The notes under the pieces: model-generated
What the model saw: the letters and a program-made list of their open reading frames with translations, nothing else
Told to the model about the DNA's origin: nothing
The model's database searches: none
Translations under genes and position numbers: made by a program
Assembly: GCF_019345525.1 (NCBI RefSeq)
Contig: NZ_JAHKRA010000007.1
Span: 1-64,000, forward strand
DNA length: 64,000 bases
Reading direction: 5' to 3'
DNA from: Flavobacterium sp. NKUCC04_CG
Lineage (GTDB): Bacteria > Bacteroidota > Bacteroidia > Flavobacteriales > Flavobacteriaceae
Shown: positions 44,738 through 53,050 of the stretch, in pieces
Position numbering within the stretch: position 1 is the first letter of the stretch
Layout of the letters: each line of letters opens with the position of its first letter

Positions 44738-45454
44738 ATGGAAAATTTACAAAATAGAAAAGCCATAGTTACCGGTGGTGGCCGTGGATTGGGTAAAGCA
44801 ACGGCTATAGCCTTGGCTAATGAAGGAGTTGATGTGGCGATAACCGGTAGAAATGAAGCCAACCTACAGGCTACGGTAAAGGAGCTTCAGGCTATTGGAG
44901 TAAAGGCTACCTATGCTGTTTTTGATGTGGTTGATCGTGCGGCGGTACAAACGGCAGTCGAGAAACTGATTCAAGAATTGGGCGGTATCGATATCTTAAT
45001 CAACAATGCGGGAATTGCAGAATTCGGAAGTTTTATAGATATGGAGGCAGCGCGATGGGAGCAAATTTTAATGACCAACGTGATGGGCGTTTACAATGTA
45101 ACCAAAGTGGTATTGCCTCACTTAATAGCAAAAAATTCGGGTGATGTAGTGAATGTAGCATCAACAGCGGGATTAAACGGTAATCCGACAACCTCGGCTT
45201 ATTCGGCATCTAAGTTTGCTTTAATTGGAATGTCGGAATCCTTGATGAAAGAAGTTCGTAAAAACAATATCCGCGTTTGTACGCTGATTCCAAGTACTAT
45301 TGCTTCTGATATGTCTGTTGATTTAGGGTTGACGGACGGAAATCCAGACCGTGTTTTACAACCGGAAGATTTTGCAGAATTGGTTGTTGCCGGTCTAAAA
45401 TTACCGCGACGCGCGATGTTAAAATCCGCTTCCTTATGGTCAACGAATCCTTAA
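44738..45454 (+). CDS. Short-chain dehydrogenase/reductase (FabG-like)
   Basis: The 238-residue SDR has the cofactor motif TGGGRGLGKATA, NNAG (ILINNAGIAEF), catalytic Ser in VASTAG and YSASK (YxxxK). It is close to 3-oxoacyl-ACP reductases, though such calls are often generic. It forms an operon with the DUF3050 gene. Confidence 0.9.
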   Translation: MENLQNRKAIVTGGGRGLGKATAIALANEGVDVAITGRNEANLQATVKELQAIGVKATYAVFDVVDRAAVQTAVEKLIQELGGIDILINNAGIAEFGSFIDMEAARWEQILMTNVMGVYNVTKVVLPHLIAKNSGDVVNVASTAGLNGNPTTSAYSASKFALIGMSESLMKEVRKNNIRVCTLIPSTIASDMSVDLGLTDGNPDRVLQPEDFAELVVAGLKLPRRAMLKSASLWSTNP

Positions 45455-45487
45455 AAAAAGGTTGCCTAAATAGGCAACCTTTTTTTT
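45453..45487 (+). terminator. SDR terminator
   Basis: AAAAGGTTGCCTA pairs perfectly with TAGGCAACCTTTT around two bases, followed by Ts. Confidence 0.9.
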
Positions 45488-45607
45488 GAAACGGATGCAA
45501 AAGCCGTTAGAATTTACCCTATAGCGCTCTATATCATAATATATTCCCTCCTCCACAGGAATGGCTTTCTTGTAGCTTGAATTCCCTACTTTTGATTCTG
45601 GATTTAG

Positions 45608-48022
45608 TTACTTCCTGTTTACTAATCTCAATATGTCGCCAAAAACACCGCGAGCGGTTACTTTGGCTCCCGCCCCAGCGCCTTGAATAACAATAGGGCG
45701 GCTGCCATAGGACTCGGTATATATTTCAAAAATAGAATCGGACCCTTGTAATTGTCCCAAAGCACTAGCTTTGGGTACCGAAATTAACTCAACATCGAGT
45801 TGAGCCCCCTCTTGCTGACTAAGGTCTCCATGTAAATCGCCTACATAGCGCAAAACGTGATTCGCATCTTGTTTTGCTTTAATCTGACTGTATAAAGGAT
45901 TGAGCTCTTCTAAACGTTCCAAAAAATGAGTAACCGATCCCGATTGCAGCTTTTCAGGAATTAGATTTTGTATTCTTATATCAGTCATTTCGTTCGCTAA
46001 GTCGAGTTCTCTAGCCAAAATTAAGAGTTTTCTAGCCACGTCATTTCCGTTGAGGTCTTCTCTTGGGTCGGGTTCTGTAAATCCGTTGGAAATGGCCATT
46101 TCTAAAACGCTACTCAAGCTGGATGTTCCTTCAGAAAATTCGTTAAACAAATAACTTAGTGTACCAGAAAACACACCTCGAATCCGCGTGATGTTTTCAC
46201 CCGACTGATGTAATAGTTGTATGGTATCTATAAGTGGGAGGCCGGCACCCACATTGGTTTCATAGAGAAACTCCTTATGGTGTTTTTTAAGTTCACGGCG
46301 CAATTTCTGATAAAATTCAAAAGATTGGGTGTTGGCTATTTTATTGGCGGCAACCAAGTCAAACCCATTGCGAATCCATTGTGGGTAGGTTTCTGTGAAC
46401 GCTGCACTGGCTGTAAGGTCCACGGCTATTAAATTTTCCAAATGGTAGTGATCGGTCAGTTCAAAGACCGATTCAGGACTGGAGTGTAAATCGCTGTTAT
46501 TTAAATTATTTTCCCAGTCATCTCCAATTCCATTGGGGTCAAAAAGCAATTGTTTGGAGTTGGAAATTCCAACGATGCGAACCGAGACCTTTTTCTTTTC
46601 TTCTAAGGTTACTCGGGTTTGTAAAAGTTGTTGGATCAATACACTTCCCACGGTTCCAACACCGAATATAAACAGGTTGATTTTTTTATTGATTCCAAAA
46701 ATTTCACCGTGTATGATGTTTAAGGCTTTTTGCAATTGATGGTGGTGTAATACCAGACTGATTTGACGTCCTGTTACCGTGTTGCTTATTAAAAGCGGTA
46801 CAATTTGATTGTTAATCAAAGCATTGTATGATCGATTAAAAGTAGATAAATCCTGACCTATAATGGAAAGCACCGAAACATTTTCTAGGGGGAAAATCTC
46901 GCTGATGTCTTGTGTTTCGATCTCTTTTTTAAATTCCAATCGCAAAGCTTTTATCGCCTGTTGAGTATCTGTCGCATGAACCACAAACGCAATGCCGCGT
47001 TCCGATGCTCCTTGAGCAATCACATTAACGCTGATTTGATGCTGTGCCAAGGTTTCAAAAATGCGTGCATCGATACCTACCTTACCCAATAAGCCTTTGC
47101 CTACGAGTTGTATAAGGCTTGTTTTTTCCAACACGCTTAAGGCGCGTATACCGGTGCTCTTGGAGTCGGCACTAATCAAGGTTCCTACATCTTCAGGGTT
47201 AAAGGTGTTTAGAATACGCAGTGGGATTTGTTTGTTCAATAGCGGAATTATCGTTTTAGCATGGAGGATACTCGCACCTAAATGTGCCATTTCATTAGCT
47301 TCTTCATAACTCAAATCTTCAATTTTTTGAGCGTTGTGTACCCAATCGGGATTAGCGGTATAAATACCGTTTACATGAGTATAACTCTGTAGTTCCGAGG
47401 CATAGAGATAGGATGCAAACAGCGAGGCGCTGTAGTTGCTTCCGTTTCTCCCCAAAGTGGTGGTTTCTCCAGTAGAGGTGGATCCAATAAAACCAGTGAT
47501 AATTCCAATTTTACCGTTTAGATTTTCTTCAAAATAAGCCAAAATGTTTTGACGCGATTCGGGGTCAAGTGGTTGTGCTTGACCAAAATTTTGATCAGTC
47601 TTTAGTAAAAGTCTGGCGTCAACAAAATGTACGGGCAGTCCTTTTTGAGATAAATGATGCGTAATGGTTTTTGCCGCAATAATTTCGCCCTGAGCCAAAA
47701 GTAAATCTTTGTGTTTAAGACTGTAATCACCCAGCAGTGAGATACCTTCAAGTAAATTATCTATCAACTTGAGCTCTGCACTGATGTCGCTAGGGCTATG
47801 CGTATAGTGCTGTTCTTTTATTAGTGCTAAAGCACTTTTATGATTTTCTCTTTTTACTGCTTGTTCCAATAGGTTTTCTAATTGATTGGTGGTGTCTCCG
47901 AATGCAGAAACCACTACGTGAAACGGGCTGTTGCTTTTATATTGTTTTTCTATAATCGAGAGTACCGTTTCAAAACCTTGAGGCTGAGCGAGCGATTTTC
48001 CGCCAAATTTTAATATTTTCAT
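45608..48022 (-). CDS. thrA: Bifunctional aspartate kinase/homoserine dehydrogenase
   Basis: The 804-residue protein has an aspartokinase domain (KFGGKSLAQ at the start, TTLGRNGSNYSA), two ACT-like regulatory regions (about residues 300-440) and a homoserine dehydrogenase domain (NAD motif FGVGTVGSVLIQQLL, ETNVGAGLPLIDTI, DPREDLNGNDVARKLLILARE). It catalyses the first and third steps from aspartate to homoserine. It is the last gene of the metY-metX-thrA cluster, so it supplies homoserine for the enzymes encoded upstream. Confidence 0.97.
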   Translation of the reverse strand: MKILKFGGKSLAQPQGFETVLSIIEKQYKSNSPFHVVVSAFGDTTNQLENLLEQAVKRENHKSALALIKEQHYTHSPSDISAELKLIDNLLEGISLLGDYSLKHKDLLLAQGEIIAAKTITHHLSQKGLPVHFVDARLLLKTDQNFGQAQPLDPESRQNILAYFEENLNGKIGIITGFIGSTSTGETTTLGRNGSNYSASLFASYLYASELQSYTHVNGIYTANPDWVHNAQKIEDLSYEEANEMAHLGASILHAKTIIPLLNKQIPLRILNTFNPEDVGTLISADSKSTGIRALSVLEKTSLIQLVGKGLLGKVGIDARIFETLAQHQISVNVIAQGASERGIAFVVHATDTQQAIKALRLEFKKEIETQDISEIFPLENVSVLSIIGQDLSTFNRSYNALINNQIVPLLISNTVTGRQISLVLHHHQLQKALNIIHGEIFGINKKINLFIFGVGTVGSVLIQQLLQTRVTLEEKKKVSVRIVGISNSKQLLFDPNGIGDDWENNLNNSDLHSSPESVFELTDHYHLENLIAVDLTASAAFTETYPQWIRNGFDLVAANKIANTQSFEFYQKLRRELKKHHKEFLYETNVGAGLPLIDTIQLLHQSGENITRIRGVFSGTLSYLFNEFSEGTSSLSSVLEMAISNGFTEPDPREDLNGNDVARKLLILARELDLANEMTDIRIQNLIPEKLQSGSVTHFLERLEELNPLYSQIKAKQDANHVLRYVGDLHGDLSQQEGAQLDVELISVPKASALGQLQGSDSIFEIYTESYGSRPIVIQGAGAGAKVTARGVFGDILRLVNRK

Positions 48023-48200
48023 TCTTTTTTCTGTTTTTAAGTAAGTTCCATGGGCGATGTTAATTATAGAGTCAAAACTTGTTTGTTTCGGATTCTACTA
48101 AACGATGAGGATATGGTGCGTGGTGTTTTTAATTTTACGGCTCGGTCAGTGGACTACATCTTTGTTTTGTGTTTTAGTCCGTTTTTCAGTAATTTAAACT

Positions 48201-49151
48201 TCAAAATAAAGGTTTTAAAAAGCGGCTTAATTGGTCTGTTTCGATTAAGAAGGCGTCGTGTCCGTGTATGGATTCGATTTGATATAAGTAAGTTTTTTCG
48301 GAATGGGCTTTTAAAAAAATTGCGGACTGTTCTATGGCTGCTGCTGTGAAAAAAAGGTCTGTGTCAATACTGATTTGGTGAATTTCAAGTAATTTGTTTG
48401 AGGCGAGTTTTGCCAGATCCTCTTCTTGATATGGTGCGCCTATGGTTTTTAATAGGTGGTTCATCAACAGATAGGAAGATAAGGCAAAGCGTTCGTTGAG
48501 CTTTTGTCCGTGGTATAACAGCCAACTCTCCGTTTGGTAAAGCCCGTCGTCTTGTTTATTGCCTTTAAACTTTTGTATTATCGATGCTGGAGTTCGATAT
48601 AAAAACATGGCATGTACACGAGCATCGTAAACCGGTTGCGATGAATTTTGCAATATTCGTTGTTGAATTAAAACGTTTCCAAAGATCCAGTCGTTGGCTT
48701 TCCAATGGGTGGCAATAGGGATTAAATGGTGGATGGTATGAGGTCTTTGAAATGCCATTTCCCAAGCGATGCCTCCTCCTAGACTGCCTCCGATGACAGC
48801 ATGGATACGCTTAATTTTTAAAAGATCAATACCCTTCCAAAACAAGTTGGCTACGTCATAAGCACTCCAGTTTTCCCAATCCAACACCGGATTTCCGTAG
48901 CCATTCCCAGGAATGTTAAAGGCCAGCACGGTATAGTGGTTGGTATCGATGGTTTTTTCAGGACCTATCAGTGTTTTCCACCAGCCGTTTTCTCCGGTTA
49001 CTGTGGCATTTCCCGTTAAGGCATGCAGTACAAAAACTACTGGAGCGGTATGAATGGGACGCCCAAATACTTGATAATACAAGCTAACTTGTTGTAAGCT
49101 ACCGTTTATAAAACGGGTTGGATTAAGGGATAAACTTAGAAGTGAATTCAT
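48201..49151 (-). CDS. metX: Homoserine O-acetyltransferase-like alpha/beta hydrolase
   Basis: The 316-residue alpha/beta-hydrolase has the MetX layout: LHALTGNA, the nucleophile elbow GGSLGG (S123), the acidic residue near DTDLFF (D265) and the HGHDAFLIE motif (H298). MetX acylates homoserine using acetyl-CoA. It is slightly shorter than typical MetX (about 350-380). Its position between metY and thrA supports the call. Confidence 0.92.
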   Translation of the reverse strand: MNSLLSLSLNPTRFINGSLQQVSLYYQVFGRPIHTAPVVFVLHALTGNATVTGENGWWKTLIGPEKTIDTNHYTVLAFNIPGNGYGNPVLDWENWSAYDVANLFWKGIDLLKIKRIHAVIGGSLGGGIAWEMAFQRPHTIHHLIPIATHWKANDWIFGNVLIQQRILQNSSQPVYDARVHAMFLYRTPASIIQKFKGNKQDDGLYQTESWLLYHGQKLNERFALSSYLLMNHLLKTIGAPYQEEDLAKLASNKLLEIHQISIDTDLFFTAAAIEQSAIFLKAHSEKTYLYQIESIHGHDAFLIETDQLSRFLKPLF

Positions 49152-49164
49152 GAGTACTAATTAA

Positions 49165-50439
49165 TTATAGTTTTAAAAAAGCCTGCTGTAAATCGCGTTT
49201 TAAATCGGCTATATTCTCGATGCCTACGGATAGGCGAATTAAGTCGGTAGTTACGCCAGTTGTTTTTTGTTGTAGCTCGTTTAGTTGTTGATGAGTAGTA
49301 CTGGCGGGGTGAATAATCAGCGATTTGGTGTCGCCTATATTGGCAACTAAGGAAAACAGTTCGGTGTTGTCAACTACTTTTTTGGCTGCCTCATAGCCGC
49401 CTTTTAAGCCAAAAGTAACCACGCCACTTTGTCCCTTTGGGAGGTATTCTTGAGCGAGTTGATATTGTGAACTGGATTTTAAACCGGGATAATTTACCCA
49501 GGCTACAGCGGCTTGTTGTTCTAGCCATTGTGCTAGTTCTAAGGCGTTTTCGCTGTGTTTTACAATTCTTAAGGGCAGGGTTTCTAGTCCTTGTAAGATC
49601 TGAAAAGCATTGAATGGACTTAAAGCAGCACCTAAATCGCGAAGTCCTTCGATGCGAATTTTAGCTATATATGCCGCATTGCCTAATGCCTGATGATATA
49701 CCAAACCGTGGTATCCGTCGGAAGGCTCGGTGAATTCTGGAAACAGACCGTTAGACCAATCAAAGGTTCCTGCATCGATAATGACACCTCCTAAAGAAGT
49801 TCCATTTCCAGAGATGTACTTGGTTAAGGAGTGGATTACAATATTGGCACCGTGGGCAATCGGATTCCATAAATAAGGTGTTGCAACTGTATTGTCGACG
49901 ATTAACGGGATTTTGGTTTCTTGGGTTATTTTGGAGATGGCTTTTAGGTCTAAAACATCGAGTTTTGGATTTCCTAAACTCTCTACAAATACAGCACGTG
50001 TGGCTGGGGTAATCGCTTTTTTAAAGTTGATAGCGTCACTAGGATCAACAAAAGTAGTGTGTATGCCAAGTCGGGGAAGGGTAACGCTGAGTAAATTATA
50101 AGTACCTCCATATAAACTACTCGATGCTACGATATGATCACCACTTTTTAATAAGGTGAGTAGTGCGGTAGCAATAGCTGAAGCTCCAGAAGCGGTTACT
50201 ACGGCGCCTATACCTCCTTCTAGAGCGGCCAAACGCTGTTCGAGTATGTCGTTGGTTGGGTTGTTCAGGCGGGTATAAATATATCCCGGAGTCGATAAAT
50301 TAAATAAACCAGCGGCGTGTTCGGTATTCTTAAATACATAGGAGCTGCTTTGATAGATTGGAATGGCTCGTGTTCCGGGTGCGGCATTAATTTGATGACC
50401 GTGATGTAAAGCTTGGGTTGAAAAATGTGTTGTACTCAT
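49165..50439 (-). CDS. metY: O-acetylhomoserine sulfhydrylase (PLP-dependent)
   Basis: The 424-residue PLP enzyme of the Cys/Met metabolism family has the cofactor Lys at K207 (HSLTKYISGNGTSLGG), SSSLYGGTYNLL and SGASAIATALL. It makes homocysteine from O-acetylhomoserine and sulfide. It is the first structural gene of the operon, 14 bases ahead of metX, and is preceded by two leader peptides and two terminators, so its expression is probably attenuated in response to methionine. Confidence 0.95.
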   Translation of the reverse strand: MSTTHFSTQALHHGHQINAAPGTRAIPIYQSSSYVFKNTEHAAGLFNLSTPGYIYTRLNNPTNDILEQRLAALEGGIGAVVTASGASAIATALLTLLKSGDHIVASSSLYGGTYNLLSVTLPRLGIHTTFVDPSDAINFKKAITPATRAVFVESLGNPKLDVLDLKAISKITQETKIPLIVDNTVATPYLWNPIAHGANIVIHSLTKYISGNGTSLGGVIIDAGTFDWSNGLFPEFTEPSDGYHGLVYHQALGNAAYIAKIRIEGLRDLGAALSPFNAFQILQGLETLPLRIVKHSENALELAQWLEQQAAVAWVNYPGLKSSSQYQLAQEYLPKGQSGVVTFGLKGGYEAAKKVVDNTELFSLVANIGDTKSLIIHPASTTHQQLNELQQKTTGVTTDLIRLSVGIENIADLKRDLQQAFLKL

Positions 50440-50470
50440 GATTTTTGGGTATTTAAATGGATAAAGGGTT

Positions 50471-50513
50471 ATAAAATAAAAAAAGTCCTTTTGGCTAGGG
50501 CCAAAAGGACTTT
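50471..50513 (-). terminator. Attenuator terminator B (metY)
   Basis: On the minus strand AAAGTCCTTTTGGC pairs perfectly over 14 bp with GCCAAAAGGACTTT around CCTA, followed by a T-tract. It lies between the Met-rich leader and metY, 43 bases before the metY start. It would end transcription before every structural gene of the operon. Confidence 0.93.
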
Positions 50514-50537
50514 AAGTAAAACTTTCTGATCGTTTTA

Positions 50538-50633
50538 TTAACTTGACTTTAGGCAATAGCGGAGGTGGATGTGCATCATCATTTGCATCATCATCATTGG
50601 TGTTCCGTTATTGTTGGTCGTACTGGTAATCAT
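50538..50633 (-). CDS. Met-rich leader peptide B (31 aa), metY attenuator
   Basis: A 31-codon ORF whose middle reads GTPMMMMQMMMHIHLRYCLK: seven Met codons at residues 13-16 and 18-20, far above chance for DNA that is not otherwise coding. It ends TAA 24 bases before the perfect terminator. Codons for C-L-K contain GCCTAAAG, which can pair with CTTTTGGC of the terminator's 5' arm (one T-T mismatch). Ribosomes stalled on the Met run would leave this segment free and prevent termination. It shares M-H-x5-C-L-K with leader B of the osmC-like gene. The ATG lies after an AAAATTTCAAA region. Confidence 0.85.
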   Translation of the reverse strand: MITSTTNNNGTPMMMMQMMMHIHLRYCLKSS

Positions 50634-50649
50634 TTTGAAATTTTTTTAA

Positions 50650-50682
50650 ACAAAAAAAGCCTTTGCGTGGGCAAAGGCTTTT
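50650..50682 (-). terminator. Attenuator terminator A (metY)
   Basis: On the minus strand AAAAGCCTTTGC pairs perfectly over 12 bp with GCAAAGGCTTTT around CCAC, followed by Ts. It lies 22 bases after the stop of leader A and before leader B, so two terminators are in series. Confidence 0.93.
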
Positions 50683-50704
50683 AAGATGTATTTTTATAGT
50701 TGAA

Positions 50705-50776
50705 TTATAAACACAGCAAGCCTTGCGGATTTTTCCACATCATTGGCATTAGCATGTTTACAATATTTAAAGTCAT
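50705..50776 (-). CDS. Met-rich leader peptide A (23 aa), metY attenuator
   Basis: A 23-codon ORF with internal Met codons at 8, 10, 12 and 13 (VNMLMPMMWKNPQGLL). It has the same length as leader A of the osmC-like gene and shares Met13-Trp14 and the [Q/R]-G-L that follows. The codons after the Met cluster contain GCAAGGCTT (50726-50718), able to pair with AAGCCTTTGC of the terminator's 5' arm with one bulged base. The start is 21 bases downstream of a TACATTTG promoter box. Confidence 0.82.
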   Translation of the reverse strand: MTLNIVNMLMPMMWKNPQGLLCL

Positions 50777-50797
50777 TTTTGTTATTCTTTTGTCTGA

Positions 50798-50829
50798 CAA
50801 ATGTAGAAAAGAAAAAGTGATATAAGCAA
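50798..50829 (-). promoter_or_regulatory. Promoter of the metY leader transcript
   Basis: On the minus strand TTG (50829-50827) and a perfect TACATTTG (50805-50798) are spaced by 21 bases, the Flavobacterium TTG/TAnnTTTG arrangement. Transcription would begin around 50791, just upstream of leader A. Confidence 0.7.
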
Positions 50830-50869
50830 GAAAAAATAAAAAATTAACGTTTTTATTTTGTTTTACCAC

Positions 50870-51583
50870 TTATAATTTTAGGTAGAAATCCTTTACGAGC
50901 TCAGTGAATTCGGGAGTATATTGATGTCTTTCGACTTCCAAAATAAGTTCGTCTATAACGGTATCTGGGGTGTTTTTTCTGCTAAAGGCCAATAGTGAAC
51001 GCTTGATTTCTGCTGTGGGATGACCCTTTACACGAGTTGTTTTTAATGGAAACAGTCCTTTTTCACGAGCCAGTTCGGTAAAATGAAGCTCTTCTTTAAA
51101 GGGAATGATAACCGAAAAAATGCCTTCTTCGGCCAAAAAAATAGAGGCAGCTTTAAGGAGTTCTTCAAAGGGCAAAGCAAATTCAAAACGGGCTAAATCT
51201 CTTTTTTCATCGGAGGTTTTGTAGTCTTCCGTATAAAAAGGGGGATTGGCAACAATCAAATCATAGACGTCTTCAATTTCATCGACAAATTCATCTAAAC
51301 CGGCATGATAACAAAATAAACGGTCGCTCCAGGGGCTGTTTTCAAAATTTCCAACGGCTTGTTCGTAAGCATCATCGTCGATTTCTAAGGCATCAATTTG
51401 TTCTGCAAAACTGCGTTGTGCAAGCATAAGAGCTATAAGTCCTGTGCCGGTGCCTATATCTAAAACGCTGTATAGTGTTTGGGGTAAGGGAGTCCATGCG
51501 CCCAACACAACACCATCTGTACCCACTTTCATGGCACAGCGATCTTGTTCGATAGTAAATTGTTTAAAGCGAAACATAATCAA
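50870..51583 (-). CDS. trmN6: tRNA1(Val) (adenine-37-N6)-methyltransferase
   Basis: The 237-residue SAM-dependent methyltransferase has the SAM loop VLDIGTGTGLIALMLAQ and the amino-methyltransferase motif VANPPF. TrmN6 (YfiC) makes m6A37 in tRNA-Val. It is the third gene of rpsP-rimM-trmN6, three bases after rimM, which fits a translation-related role. Confidence 0.92.
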   Translation of the reverse strand: MIMFRFKQFTIEQDRCAMKVGTDGVVLGAWTPLPQTLYSVLDIGTGTGLIALMLAQRSFAEQIDALEIDDDAYEQAVGNFENSPWSDRLFCYHAGLDEFVDEIEDVYDLIVANPPFYTEDYKTSDEKRDLARFEFALPFEELLKAASIFLAEEGIFSVIIPFKEELHFTELAREKGLFPLKTTRVKGHPTAEIKRSLLAFSRKNTPDTVIDELILEVERHQYTPEFTELVKDFYLKL

Positions 51584-51586
51584 AAA

Positions 51587-52126
51587 TTATTTTTCGAGAT
51601 AAATATCAATTAACCCAACAGGGGCATTAAGAATTACTTTGTTGTTTTTACGGTCGATTTCGTGAATAAACTCATCAATCATTGGAATTAGAATTTCCAA
51701 TTCATCACGTTCAATAACGAATAGTGCTTGAGAAACGCTGTCGTTGATATGAACTAATTTTCCGACATAACCGAATTGAGTGTCTTCGACATCAAATCCA
51801 ATAACTTCGTGAAAATAGAATTTATTGCCTTCCAGTTTAGGAAGCATTTCTAAAGGTAAGTAGATTTCTGCTCCAATAATCTTATCCGCATCTTCTTCAG
51901 AGTGCATGTCTTCAAATTGAATACGCAAAAAATCATTTTTGTGAATGGAAGAAAACTCTATAAAATAAGGAACCAAGTGTCCGTTGAATTCAACGAACAC
52001 GGATTCCAAATTTTCGTATAACTCAGGTTCATCTGTGTCCAAATAGGCCAAGACTTCTCCTTTAAAACTAAATTTTTTGGCGATTTTGCCTAAATAAAAA
52101 CAATCCTCTTTACGCATATCGCACAA
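51587..52126 (-). CDS. rimM: 16S rRNA processing protein
   Basis: The 179-residue protein has the RimM N-terminal barrel (GKIAKKFSFKGEVLAYLDTDEPE) and C-terminal PRC-barrel (KFYFHEVIGFDVED, LIPMIDEFIHEID). RimM helps mature the 30S subunit and binds S19. It lies between rpsP and trmN6, the order usual in Bacteroidota. Confidence 0.96.
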   Translation of the reverse strand: MCDMRKEDCFYLGKIAKKFSFKGEVLAYLDTDEPELYENLESVFVEFNGHLVPYFIEFSSIHKNDFLRIQFEDMHSEEDADKIIGAEIYLPLEMLPKLEGNKFYFHEVIGFDVEDTQFGYVGKLVHINDSVSQALFVIERDELEILIPMIDEFIHEIDRKNNKVILNAPVGLIDIYLEK

Positions 52127-52132
52127 ATAAAT

Positions 52133-52663
52133 TTAAGCTTGAGTTTCTTCGTTGTTTTCTTCTGCTACTTCAGCTTCTGGAGCAACAGTTTCTTCTACAA
52201 CTGCAGCAGCCAAAGCTTCTTTTGCAGCAGCAACACGTTTTGCGTTTACTTCTTTCTCAGCAGCGATTGCTTTTGCTTTCACATCTGCTTTGTTAGTAGA
52301 TAAACCGTCTTTTTTAGAAGTGATTTTGTTGTCTTTTTCTGCCAACCAAGCTGCGAATTTCGCATCTGCTTGCTCTTGAGTTAAAGCACCTTTTCTAATA
52401 CCACCTTCTAAATGGTGTTTTAACAATACTCCTTTGTAAGAAAGAATTGCTTTTGCCGTGTCTGTTGGTTGTGCACCGTTGTTCAACCATTTTACAGCAC
52501 TGTCAACGTTGATGTCGATAGTTGCAGGATTCGTGTTTGGATTGTAAGTACCGATTTTCTCTAAGTATTTACCATCTCTTTTTGAGCGCGCATCAGCAGC
52601 AACTACCCAGTAAAAAGGTTTTCCTTTTTTACCGTGTCTTTGTAATCTAATTTTTACAGACAT
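52133..52663 (-). CDS. rpsP: 30S ribosomal protein bS16
   Basis: The first 80 or so residues are a canonical bS16 (VKIRLQRHGKKGKPFYWVVAADARSKRDGK). The 176-residue total reflects an Ala/Lys/Glu-rich C-terminal extension (AAKEALAAAVVEETVAPEAE), a feature common in Bacteroidota S16 proteins. It is the first gene of the operon. Confidence 0.97.
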   Translation of the reverse strand: MSVKIRLQRHGKKGKPFYWVVAADARSKRDGKYLEKIGTYNPNTNPATIDINVDSAVKWLNNGAQPTDTAKAILSYKGVLLKHHLEGGIRKGALTQEQADAKFAAWLAEKDNKITSKKDGLSTNKADVKAKAIAAEKEVNAKRVAAAKEALAAAVVEETVAPEAEVAEENNEETQA

Positions 52664-52712
52664 AATATCTTGTGATTAGTTTGAGGTTCCCGACCTCGGT
52701 TAAATAATTCTG

Positions 52713-52740
52713 CAAAGATAATTTTTTTTTGTCAGACCAA
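52713..52740 (-). promoter_or_regulatory. rpsP promoter
   Basis: On the minus strand TTG (52740-52738) and a perfect TATCTTTG (52720-52713) are spaced by 17 bases, about 50 bases before rpsP. The leader between them and the gene contains a GAGGTT-CCCG-AACCTC-like hairpin element (GAGGTTCCCGACCTC). Confidence 0.65.
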
Positions 52741-53050
52741 GTGTTTTAGTTGCTTTTATTTCAAATAATGTTAAAAGTTAATGTTTTATTAAAAATAAGT
52801 TATGATATTAATTTTAAAAAGTTATTTTTGTTTCCAAATCGATTAAGTTCGTAATTAGTTCTAGAAAAGACCACTGCAAAAGCTTTTGTTGTAAGTAAAC
52901 AACGGTTGGAGTAGGGTAAAGGGTGGGACTTTACAAATGAAATGAGATTTATGTATGGTGTGATTGTATAATCAAGTTGTTTTTTGAGAATAAAATAGCT
53001 GGTAAATAAGTTAAAACCGTACGACTTTAATGTAAAAATAAGATCTATAT
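52741..53050. other. Intergenic region between rpsP and the lipoprotein gene
   Basis: AT-rich, without an ORF or structured RNA that I can support. It should hold the promoter of the + strand lipoprotein gene. Confidence 0.4.

Noticed and set aside
48050-48349. 99-residue + strand ORF in the thrA-metX gap
   Set aside because: Runs antisense into metX and has an Arg/Phe/Leu-rich composition typical of a shadow.
50440-50869. SAM riboswitch upstream of metY
   Set aside because: I saw no multi-helix SAM-I, SAM-II or SAM-III type core; the region is fully occupied by two short ORFs and two simple terminators.
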